In this document: positions 39,803 through 43,116 of the stretch, one piece after another | Numbering within the stretch: position 1 is the stretch's first letter | Layout of the letters: each line of letters begins with the position of its first letter | From: Bacteroidales bacterium | GTDB taxonomy: Bacteria > Bacteroidota > Bacteroidia > Bacteroidales > UBA932 | Assembly (NCBI GenBank): GCA_022653735.1 | Contig: JALCSU010000016.1 | Coordinates: forward strand, 1-43,116 | DNA length: 43,116 bases | Direction of reading: 5' to 3' | Notes under the pieces: model-generated | What the model was told of the DNA's origin: nothing | Database searches by the model: none | Seen by the model: the letters and a program-made list of their open reading frames with translations, nothing else | Translations under genes and position numbers: made by a program

Positions 39803-40273
39803 TTGGAATATTCATCTAAACTAGATGCGACGGATCTTAAGATCCTGAGGGTCCTTCAAGAGGAAGGACGCATCACCACGAAAGAACTTGCTGCAAAGGT
39901 GAACCTCTCTACGACTCCTGTATTCGAGAGAATGAAGCGGCTGGAAAAGGAGGGATACATCAAGAAATATGTCGCCATACTTGATGCTGATAAACTGAAT
40001 CTGGGCTTCACAGTTTTCTGCAGCGTTAAACTCAAGCAGATGAACAGGGACATCGCCAACGATTTCGTGAAAGTCATCAAGGACATCCCGCAGGTTGCGG
40101 ACTGCTTCAACATCGCCGGGGAATTCGATTACTTGCTAAGAATCAACGCGACCGACATGAAATACTACAACGACTTTATCATCAATGTTTTAGGCACGAT
40201 AGATTCGGTCGGCTCAATCCAATCCACCTTCGTAATGAACACAATAAAGGAAAGCTACGCTCTGTACCTCTAA
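39803..40273 (+). CDS. Lrp/AsnC family transcriptional regulator
   Basis: The N-terminal HTH is classical: KLDATDLKILRVLQEEGRITTKELAAKVNLSTTPVFERMKRLEKEGYI. It is followed by the RAM ligand-binding domain (FCSVKLKQMN, VADCFNIAGEFDYLLRINATDM). There is no ATG in frame upstream of the conserved LDxxD segment before a stop codon, so TTG 39803 is the start. At 156 aa it is complete. The stop overlaps the stop of the convergent transporter by 4 bp. It is divergent from metX-thrA, so control of amino-acid synthesis (methionine/threonine or leucine-type signals) is an attractive guess. Confidence 0.9.
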   Translation: MEYSSKLDATDLKILRVLQEEGRITTKELAAKVNLSTTPVFERMKRLEKEGYIKKYVAILDADKLNLGFTVFCSVKLKQMNRDIANDFVKVIKDIPQVADCFNIAGEFDYLLRINATDMKYYNDFIINVLGTIDSVGSIQSTFVMNTIKESYALYL

Positions 40274-41928
40274 AGGAAAATAACCAGCAACAGCTGTGCA
40301 ATTATCACTCTGACGAACATTGAAAGCGGATAAACCGTGGCATAGGTAACGGATGGCTTGTCGTTCGGAATCGTGTCATTAGCGTAAGTCAGCGCCATGG
40401 GATTAGCCATGGAGCCGCAAAGCATGCCGGTCACGGAGCCGAAATCCAGATGGCCGAATCTCAATGCGAGCCATCCCACCAGCATCACCGGCACGATGGT
40501 GATGACGAATCCGAGGCCGATCCAGAGCAGGCCTTCAGGCCGCACGACAGTCTCAAAGAAATGCTCCCCTGCAGACAGCCCCAGGCATGCAAGATACATG
40601 GACAAACCGAGGCGGCGCAGCATTAGGTTGGCACTTTCAGTGGTGTAAGTCACCATGTGGATCCTAGGCCCGAAAGACCCCATCAATATTCCGGCGATAA
40701 TGGGTCCACCGGCGATTCCCAGCCTCACCGGAGCAGAAATTCCAGGAAATGATATAGGAATAGAGCCAATTGCAAGCCCTATTATTATTCCTACGCAGAT
40801 GGAAATGAGGTTTGGCTCTTTAAGGTTCCTGACAGCGTTTCCGAATTCATTCTCGACATTATTTATGTCGGCTTCCTTGCCCACTACCACTATCCTGTCC
40901 CCCATCTGCAGGGTCAGATCCGGCTCTGCTAAAAGCGTCACGCCAGCCCTGAACACGCGGCTGATATTCACGTCATAATGATTTCTGAGCTTCAAAGAGC
41001 CGATGGTCTTTCCGTTAATATGCCGCTTCGTTATAACTATCACTCTGGAAATGAGCGAATTATCAATAGAATTCCAATCGATGTCTCCGCGATTCCAGTC
41101 TCTCTCCTCTTCTTTTCCAAATATGATGCGTAACTCCTCCGACTCTTTTTCTGAGGTCACCACAAGCAGTTTGTCGCCTTCCTCCAAGACCGTGGCCGAC
41201 TGAGGAATGCTCACCTTGCCAGAGCGCCAAATTCGAGAGATTACGAAAGCTTTGGCAGACATTCGCGCCACTTCCCGTACTGTTTTCCCGAAAATCGCAG
41301 GATTGCTCACGAGGTACGTTGCTATGAAGGCTGGATTTTCTTTCTTTTCGTCGACCTGAATCTTATTTTTACCGCCGAGTAGCTTAAAAAGCACGATTAG
41401 TGCGATTATCACCCCCACGACGCCCAGAGGATAGGTCACCGCCGTACCGATGGCAAGCGAGCTGCTTTCAATGCCCATCTGCTCTAGTGTCTGTTGTGCG
41501 GCAGCAAGGGCTGGAGTGTTGGTAGTGGCGCCACACATTATGCCGACCATGTCCTGCAAGGAAACATTCGTCACGAAGCTGAACAATATGGTCAAAAGCG
41601 TGCCTACAATCAGAACGGCCAGCCCCCACATGTTCAGTTTCACTCCCCCTTTTCGAAATGAATTGAAGAAGCCAGGACCGACCTGAAGTCCTAAGGCATA
41701 AACGAATATGACGAGGCCGAAATTCTGGGCGAATTGTAGCACCTGGGAATTGATGCGAAGGCCAAGATGGCCCGCCAATATGCCGCAGAAGAAGACGAAA
41801 GTCACTCCGAGGGACACCCCGGCGACCTTAATCCGCCCCAAACCTAGGCCTATGGCAATGATCAGCAATATGATGACCACCGCCTGCAGCGAATTCTGCT
41901 CAACTAACAGTCCAGATATCCAATCCAT
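40270..41928 (-). CDS. AspT/YidE-type transporter with two RCK_C (TrkA-C) domains
   Basis: Two homologous membrane halves (residues 1-185 and about 385-552, five to six helices each) flank two soluble TrkA-C-like domains. The soluble region holds AKAFVISRIWRSGKV...LEEGDKLLVVT and SRVFRAGVTLLAEPDLTLQMGDRIVVVG. GLQVGPGFF and CGATTNTPALAAA, repeated as MLCGSMANPMALTYA, are hallmarks of the aspartate:alanine exchanger family that includes YidE and YbjL. The substrate is unknown. The start codon follows the -7 box (41933-41940) by only 4 bp, so the mRNA may be leaderless. No other Met occurs until past residue 90, which supports this start. Confidence 0.9.
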   Translation of the reverse strand: MDWISGLLVEQNSLQAVVIILLIIAIGLGLGRIKVAGVSLGVTFVFFCGILAGHLGLRINSQVLQFAQNFGLVIFVYALGLQVGPGFFNSFRKGGVKLNMWGLAVLIVGTLLTILFSFVTNVSLQDMVGIMCGATTNTPALAAAQQTLEQMGIESSSLAIGTAVTYPLGVVGVIIALIVLFKLLGGKNKIQVDEKKENPAFIATYLVSNPAIFGKTVREVARMSAKAFVISRIWRSGKVSIPQSATVLEEGDKLLVVTSEKESEELRIIFGKEEERDWNRGDIDWNSIDNSLISRVIVITKRHINGKTIGSLKLRNHYDVNISRVFRAGVTLLAEPDLTLQMGDRIVVVGKEADINNVENEFGNAVRNLKEPNLISICVGIIIGLAIGSIPISFPGISAPVRLGIAGGPIIAGILMGSFGPRIHMVTYTTESANLMLRRLGLSMYLACLGLSAGEHFFETVVRPEGLLWIGLGFVITIVPVMLVGWLALRFGHLDFGSVTGMLCGSMANPMALTYANDTIPNDKPSVTYATVYPLSMFVRVIIAQLLLVIFL

Positions 41929-41932
41929 GCCG

Positions 41933-41940
41933 CAAAGATA
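41933..41940 (-). promoter_or_regulatory. -7 promoter box immediately before the transporter ATG
   Basis: The minus strand reads TATCTTTG, then CGGC, then ATG at 41928. A start site a few bases past the box would coincide with the ATG. Confidence 0.55.
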
Positions 41941-42000
41941 TTATTTTCCTAGGGAAGGATTCAAATTTTAATTCGAATTTCGGATTATAGGAAAAATTAC

Positions 42001-42008
42001 TAATTTTG
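42001..42008 (+). promoter_or_regulatory. -7 promoter box for tRNA-Ser
   Basis: TAATTTTG matches TAnnTTTG, 28 bp before the mature tRNA 5' end. A TTTCGG at about 41978 is a possible -33 element. Confidence 0.6.
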
Positions 42009-42036
42009 CACTGCTGAACTGAACAAGAACAGCATT

Positions 42037-42123
42037 GGAGGATTGTCCGAGCGGTTTATGGTGCTTGTCTCGAAAACAAGTTGTCCTGAAAGGGGCTCAC
42101 AGGTTCGAATCCTGTATCCTCCG
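42037..42123 (+). tRNA. tRNA-Ser (anticodon CGA)
   Basis: The acceptor GGAGGAT pairs with ATCCTCC. The anticodon stem CTTGT/ACAAG holds loop CTCGAAA with anticodon CGA. A long variable arm (about 18 nt) is present, as expected for serine. The T stem is ACAGG/CCTGT and the discriminator is G. CCA is not encoded. The gene converges on the lipoprotein gene 4 bp away. Confidence 0.94.
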
Positions 42124-42127
42124 CGCA

Positions 42128-42898
42128 TTATTTCCCTAGATTCTTGATTTTCTCTTTCACGCCCTCAATCAGTGGCGCAGCTTCGCCGTTGCCTGCATCC
42201 CGGGCGTTAAGATAATATGTAAGGGCCTTATTGTACATCTCAAGAGTCCAGTCGTCCACTTTGCGTTTGTTTTTCTTCCAAGACACGTCAGGAGAGGAAT
42301 CCGCAAGAGCCTCGAAGTCCTTGCCGGCTTCAAGCAGCATCTTCGCTTGCTCGGCGACTTTCTTGCGCAGCTGCTCCTCTTGCAGGCTGATCGTCTCTTT
42401 CTGCTGGCCGATTGTGCCTTCTTGCTCCTCAATGGTCTTCCCCTGCTGCCTGATGGTCTCGTCCTTCTGAAGAATCTCCTGCTTCAACTCAGCAATCTCG
42501 CTTTCTTTCTCCTCGATGGTCTTACGCAAGCTTCCGATGAGTTTCTGGTTTGCCTTGTCTTTTGAGGCCATTTTTTCAAGATCGTCCAGCCTCTTCTTTA
42601 TTTCATCGATATTGCCCTGGATCTCATCTGCTTCGGTTATCTGGGCCGTGCCGCTCTCGATATCCAGCTTCAAGGAATTAGTCCTGCCCGTGATGGCCGA
42701 GAGCTCATTTAGGATCTCGTTCATCTCGTTAGCCTGAGTGACGTAATTGTCGCGCGTTTTCTCATGCGATTCTTTCAATTCGTCATATTCCTTTTTCAAG
42801 TCATCGTAGTCCGACTGTGAAACGAAACCATGATTCGAGCAGCCCGAGAGCATCAGGATCAAGGCTGCGCTAAAAGAAGCTATCTTGTGAAAGTGCAT
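42128..42898 (-). CDS. lipoprotein with long coiled coil
   Basis: A lipobox (LMLSGCSN) follows a hydrophobic signal, so Cys20 should be lipidated. Residues about 30-190 are a continuous heptad-like coiled coil rich in Glu, Lys and Gln, including repetitive ETIRQQGKTIEEQEGTIGQQ segments. The C-terminus (YNKALTYYLNARDAGNGEAAPLIEGVKEKI) looks like a single TPR-type helical pair. No enzyme motif is seen. It may be a periplasmic structural or cell-envelope scaffold. It overlaps the upstream partial gene by 19 bp, so they are co-transcribed. Confidence 0.85.
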   Translation of the reverse strand: MHFHKIASFSAALILMLSGCSNHGFVSQSDYDDLKKEYDELKESHEKTRDNYVTQANEMNEILNELSAITGRTNSLKLDIESGTAQITEADEIQGNIDEIKKRLDDLEKMASKDKANQKLIGSLRKTIEEKESEIAELKQEILQKDETIRQQGKTIEEQEGTIGQQKETISLQEEQLRKKVAEQAKMLLEAGKDFEALADSSPDVSWKKNKRKVDDWTLEMYNKALTYYLNARDAGNGEAAPLIEGVKEKIKNLGK

Positions 42899-43116
42899 GT
42901 CTCTCCTCCTTTCGTGAATGTTATAGTTGTCTTATCGACGCTTTTCTTATATTCAACCGTGCCCTCGCCTAAGATATCAGAGCGGAGCGTCGTCCCAGCT
43001 ACCTGCAAGGTGTATGTCCTAGGGCCGTATTTGCTGATGGTCACGAGTTCGTATTCATTGCCATCTATCGGAAGTATTTCCGCCGATGATGCATCCAACG
43101 AATCGTAGCTGGAATA
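42880..43116 (-). CDS. 3' end of a gene entering from beyond the window
   Basis: The frame is open to the window edge (...SYDSLDASSAEILPIDGNEYELVTI...) and ends at 42880. The visible 78 residues are beta-rich with alternating Thr/Val (TYTLQVAGTTLRSDILGEGTVEYKKS, KTTITFTKGGETCTF). This suggests the last strands of a secreted or surface beta-domain. The stop overlaps the lipoprotein start by 19 bp. No family is recognised. Confidence 0.6.
   Translation of the reverse strand, partial: YSSYDSLDASSAEILPIDGNEYELVTISKYGPRTYTLQVAGTTLRSDILGEGTVEYKKSVDKTTITFTKGGETCTFTR

Overview
The window looks like a chromosomal segment of a member of the Bacteroidota, probably Bacteroidales. Many genes are preceded by the TAnnTTTG -7 box typical of that phylum, Shine-Dalgarno sequences are largely absent, and several families are characteristic of it: DUF4476, an aryl-polyene-type ketosynthase, an AspT/YidE-type transporter and a ThrA fusion.

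Left core region (1-8.3 kb). A lipid-type operon on the minus strand has a partial gene, a beta-ketoacyl synthase, and a PlsC-like acyltransferase split by a frameshift. Next comes a cytosine permease gene translationally coupled to an unusual phosphoribosyltransferase. Divergent from these is a plus-strand operon: GNAT-like protein, CDP-alcohol phosphatidyltransferase, acyltransferase. It ends just before tRNA-Ala(CGC), which has its own promoter and terminator.

Accessory island (8.3-31.6 kb). Nearly everything is on the minus strand. A promoter-proximal supercluster (28.96 down to 13.03 kb) holds ten tightly packed genes. In transcription order they are: a methyltransferase-like protein lacking a visible NPPY motif; a 1439-residue GIY-YIG/SF2 helicase/N6-adenine methyltransferase fusion laid out like Type ISP restriction enzymes; an SF2 helicase; a protein joining an SBD-like and an EVE-like domain; a DUF262-DUF1524 (HNH) protein; a second, larger DUF262 protein; a HExxH metallopeptidase; a HARE-HTH protein; a DUF4406-like protein; and a WYL regulator. 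This reads as a composite, modification-aware anti-phage system. Separate smaller units follow: an AAA/DUF4143 ATPase, then HIRAN, zinc-ribbon, ADP-ribosylglycohydrolase and a frameshifted CoiA-like nuclease. At the other end lie a Fic protein, a PPOX-family flavoprotein and a 57-residue winged-helix gene. The last was found by reading the sequence and is flanked by a 51-bp, seven-copy tandem repeat array. No integrase was seen in the window.

Right core region (32.2-43.1 kb). This region carries methionine/threonine biosynthesis (metY-like, metX, thrA) and a phosphate-selective-type porin behind four 11-bp-phased Pho-box-like repeats. It also has a DUF4476 protein, an Lrp-family regulator converging on an AspT/YidE-type transporter that appears to be transcribed leaderlessly, tRNA-Ser(CGA), and a coiled-coil lipoprotein.

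All domain names come from reading motifs by eye. No database search was run.
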